From NCBI RefSeq assembly GCF_036417845.1, contig NC_089980.1:68136501-68200500 (forward strand): DNA of 64,000 nt, given 5' to 3'. Each line of letters opens with the position of its first letter. Within the stretch, counting starts at the first letter, position 1. The DNA is from Apteryx mantelli. Its lineage: Eukaryota; Chordata; Aves; Apterygiformes; Apterygidae. The translations under genes were made by a program, and so were the position numbers. Shown piece after piece: positions 23,723 through 36,500 of this stretch. Under the pieces are notes generated by a model, which was not told where the DNA came from, made no database searches, and saw only the letters and a program-made list of their open reading frames with translations.

Positions 23723-25064
23723 TTCTTTAGAGTAAGGAAGGCACACAAGTTTATTTAAACAGAAAAGAAACTGCAAAGTCCACTGGGTAACAAGATTATT
23801 AAGTGTCTTTTTTTCTTTTAAAAGACTTTCATTTTGCACCATTTGACATTTGTAAAAGGAAGCAAAGTAAAAAAGCCAAATCTACGTACAATTCCACTGT
23901 ACTTTTAAACTGCAAACTAGCAATTAAGGACAAAAAGCTGTAGACCATGCACAGGACTGAATGATTTATTTATTGATGGGCAATATATTAGTTAAGTGGC
24001 ATTTCAAGAAAACAAAAAAACTCTTCAGAAACTAGGATCTAGTCCTGTTTTCTTTCTTTTTTCTTCTTTTTTTTCTTTTTCCTGAGAGGTAGATGAAAAT
24101 GAGTAACAGAGGGCTGGAAGAAGGTAGCAGACCTAGACAGGCTGGCAGTGCAACTGAAATCTTTGTCAAACTTTGGCGTCCGAGGGAAAGACAAGAACAA
24201 GATGAGTACCACTTCTGATTTAAACTCCAGAAACAGAGCAGCCTCATTGAGTAATAAACCTTTCAAGCTTAATCAAAACAGTAATACATTTTGCTGCTGA
24301 GGATCATCATTGTTAGAAGAGGTTGCCAGATAGCACACTAAACAAAAAAGGCTTCCTGTCACCATAAAGGTTTTAATGCCATTATTATCCCATAAATGGT
24401 GGACAATGGAAATTTAGGAATGATGCTTTCTCCAGCTGTAACCTCTCAGGTATGTCTAAGTTTATATTAGAGCTACAGGAGAGTTACAATGTGACTTTTT
24501 TTCTATATAACTGATTTCTGAAGGACAATAGGCCTCTGTAGAGAAGACCAAATTATAATCCAAGTTAAATGAACATTGTGCCTCAGTTTTTCATAAAGAA
24601 ATTGCAATGGACAAAGGAAGAGTGGCCAGTAGGGATGAGGAATGAGCAATTGGTGTTATACCGTGTAAAATACAAGCAGAATAAAGCAATCACAGCTTAG
24701 AATTTAGGTTAACTAAATAATAAATTCTAATAAATCCTATCTCAACATTCTTGAAGTTTTAGTCTAGTAAAAAATATTTTTAGTATCTATGTGGCAGGGC
24801 ATGGTACTATGCGACCATATTATCCCCCAAGGAACCTTAATACCTTGTTTACCGTCAGCAATTTAGAAAGACTCTCCTAATCTCAAATCTCTATTTCTGC
24901 AAAGCTTCTTATTTATAGTCCTCCCATCATTATACATAAAAATATGTAACTGATCTCCCAGTGTGTTCCCAGAGTGCAACTCCCAGAGGCAGTGAACAGA
25001 TGCAGCAGTTCACGCACAAAGGCACAAAGAAGGGGTCTTCATTTCCAGTCACAGTAGCTTCCAG

Positions 25065-26604
25065 GTCCATGGACCTGATGGGATGCACCCACGAGTGCTG
25101 AGGGAGCTGGCAGATGTCATTGCTAGGCTACTCTCCATCATCTTGGAAAGGTCATGGAGAACAGGAGAGGTGCCTGAAGACTGGAAGAAAGCCAATGTCA
25201 CCCCAGTCTTCAAAAAGGACAAGAAGGAGGACTTGGGAAACTACAGGCCAGTCAGCCTCACCTGCATCCCTGGAAAGGTGATGGAGCAGCTCATCCTGGA
25301 GGCCATCTCCAAGCATGTGGAGGACAAGAAGGTGATCGGGAGTAGTCAGCATGGCTTCACCAAGGGGAAATCATGCCTAACCAATCTGATAGCCTTCTAT
25401 GATGGAATGACTGGCTGGGTAGATGAGGGGAGAGTGGTGGATGTTGTCTGCCTTGACTTCAGCAAGGCTTTCGAGACTGTCTCCCATAACATCCTCATAG
25501 GGAAGCTCAGGAAGTGTGGGCTAGATGAGAGGACAGTGAGGTGGATTGAGAACTGGCTGAATGGCAGAGCTCAGAGGGTTGTGATCAGTGGCACAAAGTC
25601 TAGTTGGAGGCCTGCAGCTAGTGGTGTTCCCCAGGGGTCAGTACTGGGTCCAGTCTTGTTCAACTTCTTCATCAATGACCTGGATGAAGGGACAGAGTGC
25701 ACCCTCAGCAAGTTTGCTGATGATACAAAACTGGAAGGAGTGGCGGATACACCAGAGGGCTGTGCTGCCATTCAGAGAGACCTGGCCAGGCTGGAGAGGT
25801 GGGCGGAGAGGAACCTCATGAAGTTCAACAAAGGCAAGTGCAGGGTCCTGCACCTGGGGAGGAATAACCCCCTGCACCAGTACAGGTTGGGGGTTGACCT
25901 GCTGGAAAGCAGCTCTGCGGAGAAGGACCTGGGAGTGCTGGTGGACACCAAGTTAAGCATGAGGCAGCAATGTGCCCTTGTGGCCAAGAAGGCCAATGGG
26001 ATCCTGGGGTGGACTAGGGAGAGCATTGCCAGCAGGTTGAGGGAGGTGATCCTCCCCCTCTACTCAGCCCCGGTGAGGCCGCATCTGGAGTACTGTGCCC
26101 AGTTCTGGGCTCCCCAGTACAAGAGGGATGTGGCACTACTGGAGCAAGTCCAGCGAAGGGCCACAAAGATGATTAGGGGACTGGAGCATCTCTCTTATGA
26201 GGAAAGGCTGAGAGAGCTGGGCCTGTTCAGCCTGGAGAAGAGAAGGCTGAGAGGGGATCTTATCAACGTGTACAAGTATCTGAAGGGAGGGTGTCAAGAG
26301 GATGGGGCCAGACTCTTTTCAGTGGTGCCCAGTGACAGGACGCGAGGCAACGGGCACAAACTGAAACACAGACAATTCCATCTTAACATGAGGAAATACT
26401 TCTTCACTGTGAGGGTGACAGAGCACTGGAACAGGTTGCCCAGAGAGGTTGTGGAGTCTCCTTCTCTGGAGATATTCAAAACGCGCCTGGACGCAATCCT
26501 GTGCAATGTGCTCTAGGTGACCCTGCTTGAGCAGGGGGGTTGGACTAGATGATCTCCAGAGGTCCCTTCCAACCTCAGCGATTCTGTGATTCTGTGATTC
26601 TGTA
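25065..26604 (+). mobile_element. CR1 LINE, young, 5'-truncated
   Basis: Homology to the minus-strand CR1 at 50945-53705 starts abruptly at about 25065 (TCCATGGACCTGATGGGATG) and runs without large gaps to the 3' UTR (GGTTGGACTAGATGATCTCC at 26539) and the terminal (GATTCTGT)n octamers at 26579-26602. The 5' half (ORF1, endonuclease and the start of RT) is missing, the usual outcome of incomplete target-primed reverse transcription. No target-site duplication is apparent, which is normal for CR1. Confidence 0.97.
25083..26516 (+). CDS. CR1 ORF2 C-terminal part: reverse transcriptase, frame open
   Basis: A 477-codon frame runs without a stop to the natural CR1 C-terminus (DAILCNVL). It encodes the polymerase that copies CR1 RNA at the target nick. 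Visible RT landmarks are NYRPVSLT (about residue 53), [10 protein letters not shown] (about 97), [12 protein letters not shown] (motif A, about 119), [16 protein letters not shown] (motif B, about 182), and KFADDTKL (motif C with the catalytic DD, about 210). The conserved tail follows ([26 protein letters not shown]). The Met at 25083 is an internal codon of the parent ORF (PDGMHP), not a real start. There is no endonuclease domain or promoter, so the copy cannot mobilise itself. The open frame points to recent insertion rather than host use. Confidence 0.9.
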   Translation: MHPRVLRELADVIARLLSIILERSWRTGEVPEDWKKANVTPVFKKDKKEDLGNYRPVSLTCIPGKVMEQLILEAISKHVEDKKVIGSSQHGFTKGKSCLTNLIAFYDGMTGWVDEGRVVDVVCLDFSKAFETVSHNILIGKLRKCGLDERTVRWIENWLNGRAQRVVISGTKSSWRPAASGVPQGSVLGPVLFNFFINDLDEGTECTLSKFADDTKLEGVADTPEGCAAIQRDLARLERWAERNLMKFNKGKCRVLHLGRNNPLHQYRLGVDLLESSSAEKDLGVLVDTKLSMRQQCALVAKKANGILGWTRESIASRLREVILPLYSAPVRPHLEYCAQFWAPQYKRDVALLEQVQRRATKMIRGLEHLSYEERLRELGLFSLEKRRLRGDLINVYKYLKGGCQEDGARLFSVVPSDRTRGNGHKLKHRQFHLNMRKYFFTVRVTEHWNRLPREVVESPSLEIFKTRLDAILCNVL

Positions 26605-29036
26605 AGTGACAGAGACATTCATTTATATTTTACTTGTTCTTTTTGTGGATTCAGTGTATTTCCAGTACGGGATTCCTCTTTAATGATAGATAATGTGACC
26701 AGAGGATTTGGGGAATCATAAGCCATCCCTCTCTTTTCTGACACTGCTTGTCAGGGAAATACCAACTGCACATTTCAGGTGCAGAAATTTTTCTGTTTTG
26801 TGTTGGATTGACAGACATGTTAGATCTAATTCTCTCTATCCAGTACAGGAGTTTGCTGTTCTCAGAACAGAATGGCTTCCATAAATCAGCTTGTCCTAGA
26901 AGTCAAGCTTACAGTCAGATAAAGCTGCAACATGCATACAGGTTATGAGACTGTATCAAAACCCAGGCTAAGCACAGATCACAAAGTTCATTCAGCAACG
27001 TTACCAAGTGGAAAATTAAATAGACACCTAGTTCATCACTCAAGGCTTCCTCTACGCTTGACAGATCCCCTAGGAGCTGTTTTCCAAAAGACCTCCCGCA
27101 CTGCAGGTAAAGCCTGGCCACCTGATGTTGGCCAACACGGACTGGGGGGTCACTGCTCCCCAGAGCACAGCTAGCTCCTCTCTTGTAACTGAGAATCTGT
27201 CTCTTGGCCCGATCCCTGGTGACCCTGTGTTCCCGGCACCCCAAGCCCTTCACTGAATCCTTGTTCATTCCCTGCCAGAGATGAGGGATTCCAGATTCTT
27301 GCCAAAACTAGTCAATTCTTTAGAGCAAACAAACCGTGATACCTTAATGCTGGAGATTTCCAGTAAACATACATTACTCCAGTCCTCTGTTTTTGAGGGA
27401 GTTTTGACTTCTCTTCCTTTCCTTCCCCCTGCCCTTATAGGGAACGACTTGGTTATAGTTCACTCTGGTTAATTACTTCATTAAGCTCTTTATGATATCT
27501 TAAGTGTGCAGTAAGATACAAGAGTAAAGGCACATGCATGACTAAAAGAACTCATTCAATTTGATTATACTCCAGAATATGGGGTGTCTAAATGTGATGA
27601 ACACAATATGGCAGAAAAAAAAAATTCCAGGAGGGTGTAAGGACCTCAGATCCAGTTCCTGCTGCCATTTCTCTCAGTCAGGTGTTTTAAGATATGAGCA
27701 CTTATTGTCTGATCACAAAACGGATAATACTGGAGACAAATTTTACAGTGTCCGTGCTCTTTAACTTGTTAGTCATTAGAATAGCACACCAAATCTGTGT
27801 TGCTATGTTCTTACCATCTTTGTTAAGTAGCCAGATAGGAACTAGAACCACAAAAAACGGGCTCAGATTGGGTTTGTTTTTAATTAAAAAAAAAAAAAAA
27901 CATCTCTCAGAAGACACTCCTGTTCACTCTACTCAAAAGATATATTTTTGAAATTCATTTTATTTGCAGAGAACTTTAATCTTTAAATTGACACTGTGTG
28001 CAGTTCTTGGTTTAAAACAAATCTTTATTCTTGTTAGCAATCCTAAAAACTATCCTATCACATTATTTTTTCTGTCATTTATAGGGTATCATGAAGATTT
28101 TCAACATATGTCATATTAAAAGAAGATAAATATAGAAATCCAGGGTTGAACTGATGAGATAATTATTTCAAGTAAAAAGGACAAATCCCCTCCCTCTGTT
28201 AGCTTTTATATATTATACCACACTGCATTACTCTGCCCTTTAGAGTTATTTCCAACATGTTACCTTTTACACATACTTCCAAGTTTCAGTTTCAGAGTCC
28301 CATAATGTCAGTCTAATTGTTAAAGTCAATACAGAAAAACATGGATTCTTAGAACAAAGCAGAGACTCCTTTCTTTGAAATCTGTCACATCCTAGTTAAC
28401 CAGTCTCTGTGCCTCACTATATGCTATATTTTCCACCATTAACTCCAGACCTAATGCATACAGAATTCTGAATTTTAATCCAAGTTTACAGCTACATAGC
28501 TAACACCTACATAAAAACTGGAGCTTATAGCTACGTAACCTAAACATGTATAAAAACTGGCAATATCTTTCACTTCCTTAATCCAGTTTCTTCTATGTTT
28601 TTTAGTTTGACATTTCTAGCTTAATCAAACGTTACTCTTCTGAAATCTCTGATCTGAGTCCACTGTTGGGTGTCTGTCTAAAGACTCCTGTTGGTTTTAA
28701 TGAGCTGGAAACCTGCTTCTTACATATAACAAATATGGACAACTACAGCTCAATGTCATTCTGCTCGTTATAGAATCACGCTAGCTGCCATTTGTTACAA
28801 ACCAAACATTATCTCGCAGGACACTGTTTTATCTAAGTGATTGGTATCAGAACTAAAACTAATCCTCTGAAAAATCTTACAGATATTAAAAAAAAAAAAA
28901 TCCCACTCTTATAATTAATTTTATGTCAGTTTTTTGAGTCTTTGCCTAAAGGTGTCTGCTCACATATTAGGCCACAGTCATGTAGGGACTAAAGACCAAA
29001 GTTTTGAGGAGTTGAATTTCTGCCAAAGGTTTACTC
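26605..29036. other. Gene-free stretch
   Basis: No gene is recognised. A locally GC-richer island at about 27040-27260 stands out from its surroundings (minus-strand frame of 117 codons at 26915-27268, no recognisable domain) and could be an old LTR or pseudogene scrap. A 14-16-base A run lies at about 27885-27900. Confidence 0.5.
28487..28560. repeat. Diverged tandem duplication, about 37 bp x 2
   Basis: Two adjacent copies share TAGCTAC...CTA and end in ATAAAAACTGG (28512-28522 and 28550-28560), separated by substitutions. Confidence 0.55.
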
Positions 29037-29160
29037 AGTCAGAGAATTCTGTGGGTTGGAAGGGACCAGTGAAGGTCTCTAGTCCGAGTCCTTGCTCAAA
29101 GCTAGCTAAAGTTGCTCAGAGCCTTGTCTGACTGAGTTCTGAATAGTTCTGAGGGGCTAG
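29037..29160 (-). mobile_element. Old CR1 3'-end fragment
   Basis: The + strand reads TTCTGTGGGTTGGAAGGGAC and later GTTGCTCAGAGCC, which is the reverse complement of an avian CR1 3' UTR and tail (GGTTGGAAGGGACC...TTGCTCAGAGCCCC in the common minus-read consensus). It is diverged and short. Confidence 0.8.
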
Positions 29161-29865
29161 TATTAGTAAATTACACATATGAAATTAAGTTGAAACATAA
29201 ATCTTGGCCTCTTGCTCCAAGATGAGTGATGAAATAGCTATGAAACAGGCAAAGCTTTCTGAAGACCACTTTCCTCTTGACAGAGTAACATCTCTGAACA
29301 CCATTGTTCTGTCAAGTAGCTTGCCCCCAGAAGTGAAAACAGGCCCTTAGCTGTAGCTCACCACATGCTATAAACAAACCTCTACTATCCATCATCCCTT
29401 CAATGACTGATTTTTTTCTCTGAAAGCAATGATCTTCCCTCTTTGACCATGTAAGAGAAGTCCACGCTTATTCTTTAATTTCTTTCCTTAGGAGACTCTA
29501 GGAATCTGCAGCCCTATCCAAAGTTTGCAGCATGAACATAACCTTTGGTTCTATTCTCTGCCTTTATGAAAAGCTAGTTAAACTTTTCTTTCCTTTTGCA
29601 GTAGAGTGGAGAGTTATTTCCAAACATGGACTCTGCCACACCTCGTATGGGTGATATCTGTATCAGAGTGGAGTTTGCCTGGTGCAATGCAGTTTAGCAC
29701 TGAAGGAAGTGGCAGTCAGATAGCATGTACAGAGAATCAAGGCACTGAGACACTGCTTTTCACATCATGCTGTAAAATCTTTTATTGACATACTGGCCAG
29801 TGCCACCATGGCACATCGTAGCATTGCAGAGTACTCATGCTGCCTTCTTCTTCAAGAGAAGCATG

Positions 29866-29887
29866 GAGAGAGAGAGAGAGAGAGAGA
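29866..29887. repeat. (GA)n microsatellite
   Basis: Eleven GA dinucleotides sit directly upstream of a CR1 3'-end scrap. Confidence 0.95.
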
Positions 29888-29889
29888 TT

Positions 29890-29983
29890 CAAAAAATTTT
29901 GGAGACCCTGCCAACCCTGGTTTGTGCAGGGGATTGGACTAGATGATCTCCAGATGTCTCATCCAGCCTTAGTGATTCTGTGA
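29890..29983 (+). mobile_element. CR1 3'-UTR fragment
   Basis: Contains GGGGATTGGACTAGATGATC, then CTCCAGATGTCTCATCCAGC and GTGATTCTGTGA, the diagnostic 3' end of an avian CR1. Only the last about 95 bp are present. Confidence 0.9.
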
Positions 29984-30333
29984 AATCTTTCAGCCATTGT
30001 TCTCGCCATGTCTGGGTGGCTACATCACTGTAAGGCAAAGCAGGAGAACAGAGCTTTCCAGAGAGCACCTCTCAAAGGGCAGGCTTGTTTTGGGCAGAGA
30101 GTCGAGATGGTTTTGGTATATCTGAGTTAGCTTACCCAAACTTAATCTGGATGTTCAGCTCCGTTTATCTCAGGAAGATAACCTCTAAACCTGAATATTT
30201 TCTTAAACAGAATATGGGCAAGGAACATCTTATAGGGGCATTTAGAAGTTAAATAGTTCTGGTTGTTACTTTTTCTCTAGTGATGGTAGATGACTAAAAC
30301 AGAATCAGTAATGAGCTTGCCATTGTCTTTCAG

Positions 30334-30423
30334 AGCTACCGAGACTTGAAGAAGAGAGACCCTGATCCAGAAGATAGACTCTATGCTACTGACACCAAAT
30401 TCGCTGCTATACCAAGAAGCTGA
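30334..30423 (+). CDS. Candidate terminal coding exon (speculative)
   Basis: A good-looking 3' splice acceptor (CATTGTCTTTCAG, 30321-30333) is followed by 29 codons and a TGA (30421-30423). The peptide is strongly charged and unlike the Phe/Leu/Ser-rich chance frames around it: SYRDLKKRDPDPEDRLY followed by ATDTKFAAIPRS. Local GC is higher than in the flanks. I do not recognise the protein, and no companion exon is seen in the window, which would be normal for a long-intron vertebrate gene. It may equally be a chance frame. A poly(A) signal is not evident close downstream. Confidence 0.25.
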   Translation, partial: SYRDLKKRDPDPEDRLYATDTKFAAIPRS

Positions 30424-30563
30424 ACATCAATATTACACATTATTACTGTGTTTTGAAAGGGACATGTTCAGCCACTTGATTCACAAGTGTAGCACTGCTA
30501 CTAAGAATTTACATTCTGATTGTGGAGATTAGTTTTCTCCACAGCAACTAAGCACATAAGCAT

Positions 30564-30591
30564 TTCTCTCTCTCTCTCTCTCTCTCTCTCT
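30564..30591. repeat. (TC)n microsatellite
   Basis: About 14 CT dinucleotides in a perfect run. Confidence 0.95.
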
Positions 30592-33411
30592 AATTCTCTC
30601 CCACTCTACTTTTGATTTATCATCCTGTTTTTACTCTATTTCTTTGCCTTCCAGTGCTGCACTGGGGATTAAACTATCACACAGAAGTTCTGTGGCGGTA
30701 GATGATGCAACCCAGATGTACATTCAGTTTGCATGTGTATAGATGGGTCAGAAATGTGTAATGAGGCAGATTGTCTGGGGAACACAGATCATAATACTCA
30801 GAAAGGAGAAACAGCGATTGTGGTAAATTAGTTTTCTCTCTTTGGATTAGATCACTGTTTGCTCCTGTACAAAGAATCAAGTCACCTTTTTCCTTATTAA
30901 AAACAAAGCCAGTCCTCAGCATTTGCAAAAGTGTGGAGCAAGAAGAGAGAGGATTAAAAAACAAACAACAAAAATAATATCACAACCCTACTTCCTCTTT
31001 TGCTGCCTGAACATTTCTCTGGGACTATTCTCTAGGTACAAGGTGTTTTGATGTTGGCAGAGATGTGACTATACCTTTTTACCATATAAGACAGTAGGTA
31101 TAATTTCATGTGCAACCTTGGAGATTTCGGAATACTCTGTGTCTTTGATTTCTTGCACTCAGGCTTACAGATCAGAATTGCTCTATAACACTAACAGTGG
31201 TTAGAGGATAACAACAGTGCCATCTGTAAGTCATTCACTTTGCCAGCATGATGGTGGTATGAAGTGGAAAGCTGCTTTAAAAATTCAGGATGTGGTACAA
31301 ATCGTGGGATTTAGAAAGTGACAAGTTTGATACCCTTCCGTCTTTAAAACAATCTCAAGGCTGGCAAGAGGAAGGAGCATCCAGAGGTATGTATATCTGT
31401 GTTTTCCCAGGCAAAGTCATGTACAGGGGAAACACTGTCAGCTATGTCTCTTCTGCTACCTTACCACCATGCAGACTGAAGGAAGGCTCTTCTCCTTATT
31501 ATTGCATTGCCAAAAATTAGAGTCAGCCACCTAAGTTACAAGACTGGCATGAGCTGAATTCTCCCACAGTATCTCACAATTATCAGATCCTGTTCCTTTA
31601 TTTTCTAGGACATGAAGTTTTAGAGATCTTTTTTTTTCCAGCTTTTCTTCAGATTCATGTGGTGTATAACCTTTTTTGGTGGGGAAGATAGCTGAAAACT
31701 GACAATTTCACATAATTATGCAAACAGAGGCACTGGAACCTTAAGCAGAAAAGCCAGGTGTTTTGAAACATAAGAGAAAAATGACCAGTGAATTCAGGTA
31801 TTTGCTCTAAAAGATCACACTTACATCAGCTTTGAGAGAGAAGCACAACAGCCAGTCTAGGCTCCAAATGGCAAAGTAACTGCAATTTATGCTCATGTAT
31901 CTAAAGTAGTCTGGCTTGTTACCTCTAATAACACAGTCCCAGCAATACAGAACAGATCAGATGTTGAGGGACTGATCCAAGAAGATGCATAACATCCAAC
32001 ACAGTTTTCCTATTCTGAGATCTGTACAACTCTGGCTGCATGGTAAGAAATACCTGAAGTAGATATTTTGTCAAATTTTTTGACATAAGTTTAGAGAGGA
32101 ATTTAAATTCAGGAGATAAGTTTAATGAGGAATTAAAGATTTTTTTGAAGGTTTCCTATATTAAGTGATTTAGTCTGTGTCCTGTTAATGTGGAATGCAT
32201 AGGAGAGGTATTTACGCACCCAACAGATGTAGCTAATTCTATACAATTACTTGTTAGCTAAATTCATCCACACGTAATCTCCCTGCATCTCAGGTACTAA
32301 GCAGAGCAGGCACCATGCCTGCAATACCTATTTTTTTTCCTAGCAGACTTTTCACTGTTGCTTTGCCTTCAAGACTGTTGTAAAAGAGCAAAATGCATCT
32401 TCAGATTTCTCTTACTCCAGTATCTTGTATGAATTTTATCAGTCAAACATTTTGTACCAAGTCAAACATTTTTGATGCAAGGAACATCAAGAAAAAAAGA
32501 AATGATACATTTTAAAGCTATCAGAATCTTAATCTTGCTCCAAAATACTAAGTTTTATTTTGGATTAAATTAAATATTTTATTTGACTCAGAATTACTTT
32601 CTGGGCTTTTGTTCCATCAAGGAAAACAAAAGAACATTCGTGACCTATTGTGAGGTCAAGACCTACAGTGGGCTTTGATATTATCTAAACTGACAGTCTA
32701 GACACCTCAGCATATTCCTAAAATTACGCACAAGGTGACAGTTCCTGTATATTTGCCTTTATTCCTTCTCATTTCAGATGATTTGGGACACTTTTAGAAT
32801 AACTTCCAGCATTTTCCATTCCCAGAAGTGTGTGTGTGCAAAACGGGCAAGACTCAGAGTTGTCACATCCACCTGTGAGACCAGACAACTCTGCAGGATG
32901 AAAAACTGGAGAAGGAACTAACTATGACATCTGAAGGACCACCAAAATGAGCAGAAGACATTTTACACTACATTGCTGGGCAGTATGTCTCTCCTCTGTC
33001 TCCATCTAGATATGCCATATGACTGTGTTACTGTTTCTGGAGGGAGGGATTTTTCTACCTGCTTCCTTGGCCCCATAACTTCACCTACTAAACTGTCATA
33101 TTCCAGGGCTCCTTATGTCCTGCCTTCACTTTACATCTACCTGCTTTTGCTAGCTGTAGTCCCTTGCCTATTCCTTAATGAATTATCATTGTTTTCAGAA
33201 CTGAACTTGAAAATTAATGGCAGTTTCACTTCTCTCTCTGTAAAAAAGTTTTGCTAAACTGTTAGAAGTGATTTGCATTTTGTCTTTCATTCCATGAAAA
33301 TCTAGTCAACTCTGCAGCAGCTTAGTACTGTAAAAATCTTGCATAATACACATCTATCATACTGCACATGTCCATTCACATGCTGGAATGTGAGAGGCTT
33401 AGTGTCTGCAA
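30592..33411. other. AT-rich gene-free stretch
   Basis: No exon, repeat family or RNA gene could be recognised by eye. Confidence 0.5.
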
Positions 33412-33505
33412 GAACATAAAAATTGCCACATTGGATCAGACTAGCAGCTCATCTAACAGCTTCTCATTGCTAGCAGTGCCCAGTAACAGATGTTTCAGAA
33501 GTTGT
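33412..33505 (-). mobile_element. Ancient CR1 3'-end fragment
   Basis: The + strand reads AAGAACATAAAAATTGCCAC, ATTGGATCAGACTAGCAGC, CATCTAACAGC and GCAGTGCCCAGTAACAGATG. This follows the reverse complement of the old amniote CR1 3' UTR (AACATAAGAATGGCC...GGTCAGACC...CATCTAGC...). It is the same lineage as 4760-5880. Confidence 0.75.
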
Positions 33506-36500
33506 AAAAGTCCTGAAAGAGACAATTACACAAAAATATTCCCATGACAGGGATATTTTTACTAGGTTTTTAAAAACAAGGCTAAGCCGTCTGCTGTAAC
33601 TTAACCTGATGGGGTGGTTTTGAGTGTTCCACGCTGAGTGCCTGCTGTGCAACCCATCAAAACACTGGGAAGATGGGAGATAAGACTTGTGGCCTTTCAG
33701 AAGCACAGATCTCCAGCCCAGCTGTGCTGGAGAGAGCTTTAAAGGACAACACTACACTCAACATGTAGTGCAGCTCATGTGAACTAGATCCCACATGTCC
33801 CAGTCACCGCCAAGCAGTTTCCTAAATCATACTGTGGTAAACACACTGTATCTGCAAGGCTAGTCTGCTTGAGACATATGTTAGAGGCAAATCCTGTTTC
33901 CTTAAGAGTAGACCTAGTAAGGTGTGGATGGGTGATTGGCATGGCATGTTTTTAGCTGAAAGCTGATTAAAGAGAAGTGGGAGCAGGGGAGGTTTTGGTC
34001 AGAATGTTCCCATTTGGCTCTGCTGAGGAGGTTAAGGATGATGTTCAGTCCTAGTGGCAGTGGACATGAAAGCTTAGCAACATGTTGACTGTTTCTGAGA
34101 TTGCAGATTCCATCTACAATAAACCATAATGTGGTGGAGCAGACAACACCTGTGTTTCAGTATTCAATGACACAATAAAAAAAGTAAAATTCTGATTTCA
34201 TTTCTTGGCTGAACAATTCTGGCCAAAGATTGCCATATAGAAATATTTGCCTTTCAGCAAGCTGACCTGAAGAAGTGCACATACTGTCCAGTTTGCCTCC
34301 ACAGTCAGATTTAGTGATCTGAATAAGGAAAATCAGAAAGCGAATTTTTCAACACTGGTTATCAGTCATCGTGTATTAAATTTAAAATATTCCATGAAAC
34401 AGGATTTATATAAACTTACAAAAAAAGGGAAGTATCAGTGTGTGGACCTAGAAAGTTTTCGTATGTGGAAGCCATAGGAACCCTAGACATGGGAAAGAAA
34501 TACAGGCAAACCGCAATTGTAAAAATCCTAGGGTCTCCAGAACTTAGCCAGGAAAACAGATGTTACCATCAGAAACCTGCCTGTGATTCAGTGACATTTA
34601 GTTTATCTGAAGACAAAGTCTTTACTAGTGTTATGCTGATGAGACTCTACTAGGAGCAAACAAAGAACATGCCATTGGTGTATAATCTTAAGACTGCCAG
34701 AGCAGTACAGCAAGCCACTTCTTGGACAGCAGGATATGGTTTCCAAAGATTTGGTGATAGCCAGGTGTTATTCATCTGTTTTAGCATTTGAAAAGGAAAC
34801 TAAATGTTTAGCTGAAAAGCATTCTATCCAGTACAATTTCTATTTCAGATGAAAGCATTCAAATGCAGACCAAGCAACTGCTACAAGAAAGGCAATAGCA
34901 GGAGATGCAAAACTCAAGGATAATTTAAAAAAGAGGAAACTGAATTTCACGCTTCAGCCTAATGTGAGGATGAACTTATGGTCTGTCAGGATTGTGAAGA
35001 AAACAAAAATATTTAGAACATAACAGGATGAAGTATGACCCTAACTGGTGACAGAGGAAAAGCAATTGTAAAGACAAATTATTGAACAAACTGGACTGGA
35101 TGTCCTTGACAAAACAGAACTGAGACAGTGAGTGTCTGAAACCGTGAGTGTAGTAGGCTGCAAAAAATATACTTGGAAAGGAATTCATGAATACAGAAGA
35201 ACCAACTGACTGATTTACAAAAGAGAACAATTAAAGGGTATTAAAACAACACAAAACCATTACAAAGGAATTGGGAAAAACAGAATTAAAGGATAAATAA
35301 AGTTATTGTTAAGGAAACATTGCATACTCCTTGATACTACAGGGAAAAGATAGTATTGTATTTCCAGTTCTGGTGATTCAGAAACATGAAGCAAGTTCTT
35401 TATGAAACAAACACATTAAAAGCAATCAAATTCCAACAACTGACACAAATCCAAAACGTTCAGAAGTACACTTGATGATAAAATGACTCCAAGACACAGC
35501 ATTCTGCTAGGTACTTTTGAAATGCTTCTCACTATTCAGTAATGCTGTCAAACCAAACTGGGGCTCAGGAGCTCTACTTTGTATTTCAAGCTTTTCAGCA
35601 GACTTCTGGTATGATATGACTGAAACATTTATTCTATCTTTGTGTTGTTTCAGTGGGGGTGATAGCAGGTCTTTTCTCCCAGCATCTTTCTTTATATTTA
35701 GGTTGTAAATTTTGTTATAGGGAAAGAGACTTTGCAAACTAAATGTCCACTATTCCCATTTCTCTGCTGGCTGAAGTTGCTATTCTGAAGCTAAATTTCA
35801 TATTTGAAGATGGTACTGGGAGTCTGATTGCTGTGAGTAACTTCTAGTCACTTCCCTTTAAGCATTTAAATTATGCTATAGTTTTGTTTGCTATAAACCA
35901 TTTTCTGGTAAGCTACACACATTCTCCTCTACCAAAACTAGAGTTGTGGTTTCAAGCAAAAAGCTGATCTTTCACTTTTCATATGTGCTTTGTTCAGGAG
36001 AATGTATATACAATGTAATGTTAAATTCAGATTTGTCAAATAATGTTGTAAAATATTACATACATGCAAAAATAAGTTCACATAAAATTAATAGTGATGA
36101 AACTAAAAATTGAGCACAATTATCATAATGTTTCAGTGTTTTTCTATTTTGTGACCTCCACAGTTAATAAACCCTGCAAGGTAAGACCAATGTTTTGCTG
36201 CAAAATAGTAAATTCAAGACAAAGTAGGAGGTATGCTGAGTCATGTGTTCCCCAGCAATGGAAAAATAAAAGCAACTGTATTTTAGCAAACAATTGAAGT
36301 TTATTAAATGAGACGTGAAAGGAATCTACCAAAAATCTGTCTTTGTCAAGTCATTTTACAGAAAAAGAAATAGAAATATTTTACAGGACACATTCTTTAT
36401 TTAAACCTTAAAAATCTGGGCATCAATAGCAATATAACAATATAATGTAGCATAGCTGAAGCTATAAGATTATGGATTATAACATTTGTTTGTTGCAGAA

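Larger units (their letters stand above)
20140..25064. other. AT-rich gene-free stretch with simple repeats
   Basis: No exon or LINE is recognised. It contains T-rich runs (about 20560), the pentanucleotide array at 22887, an AT microsatellite at 23706, and a scrap at about 21990-22060 (GGCTGAATTCAGTCCTGAC...) that vaguely resembles an ancient amniote repeat end. Confidence 0.55.
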
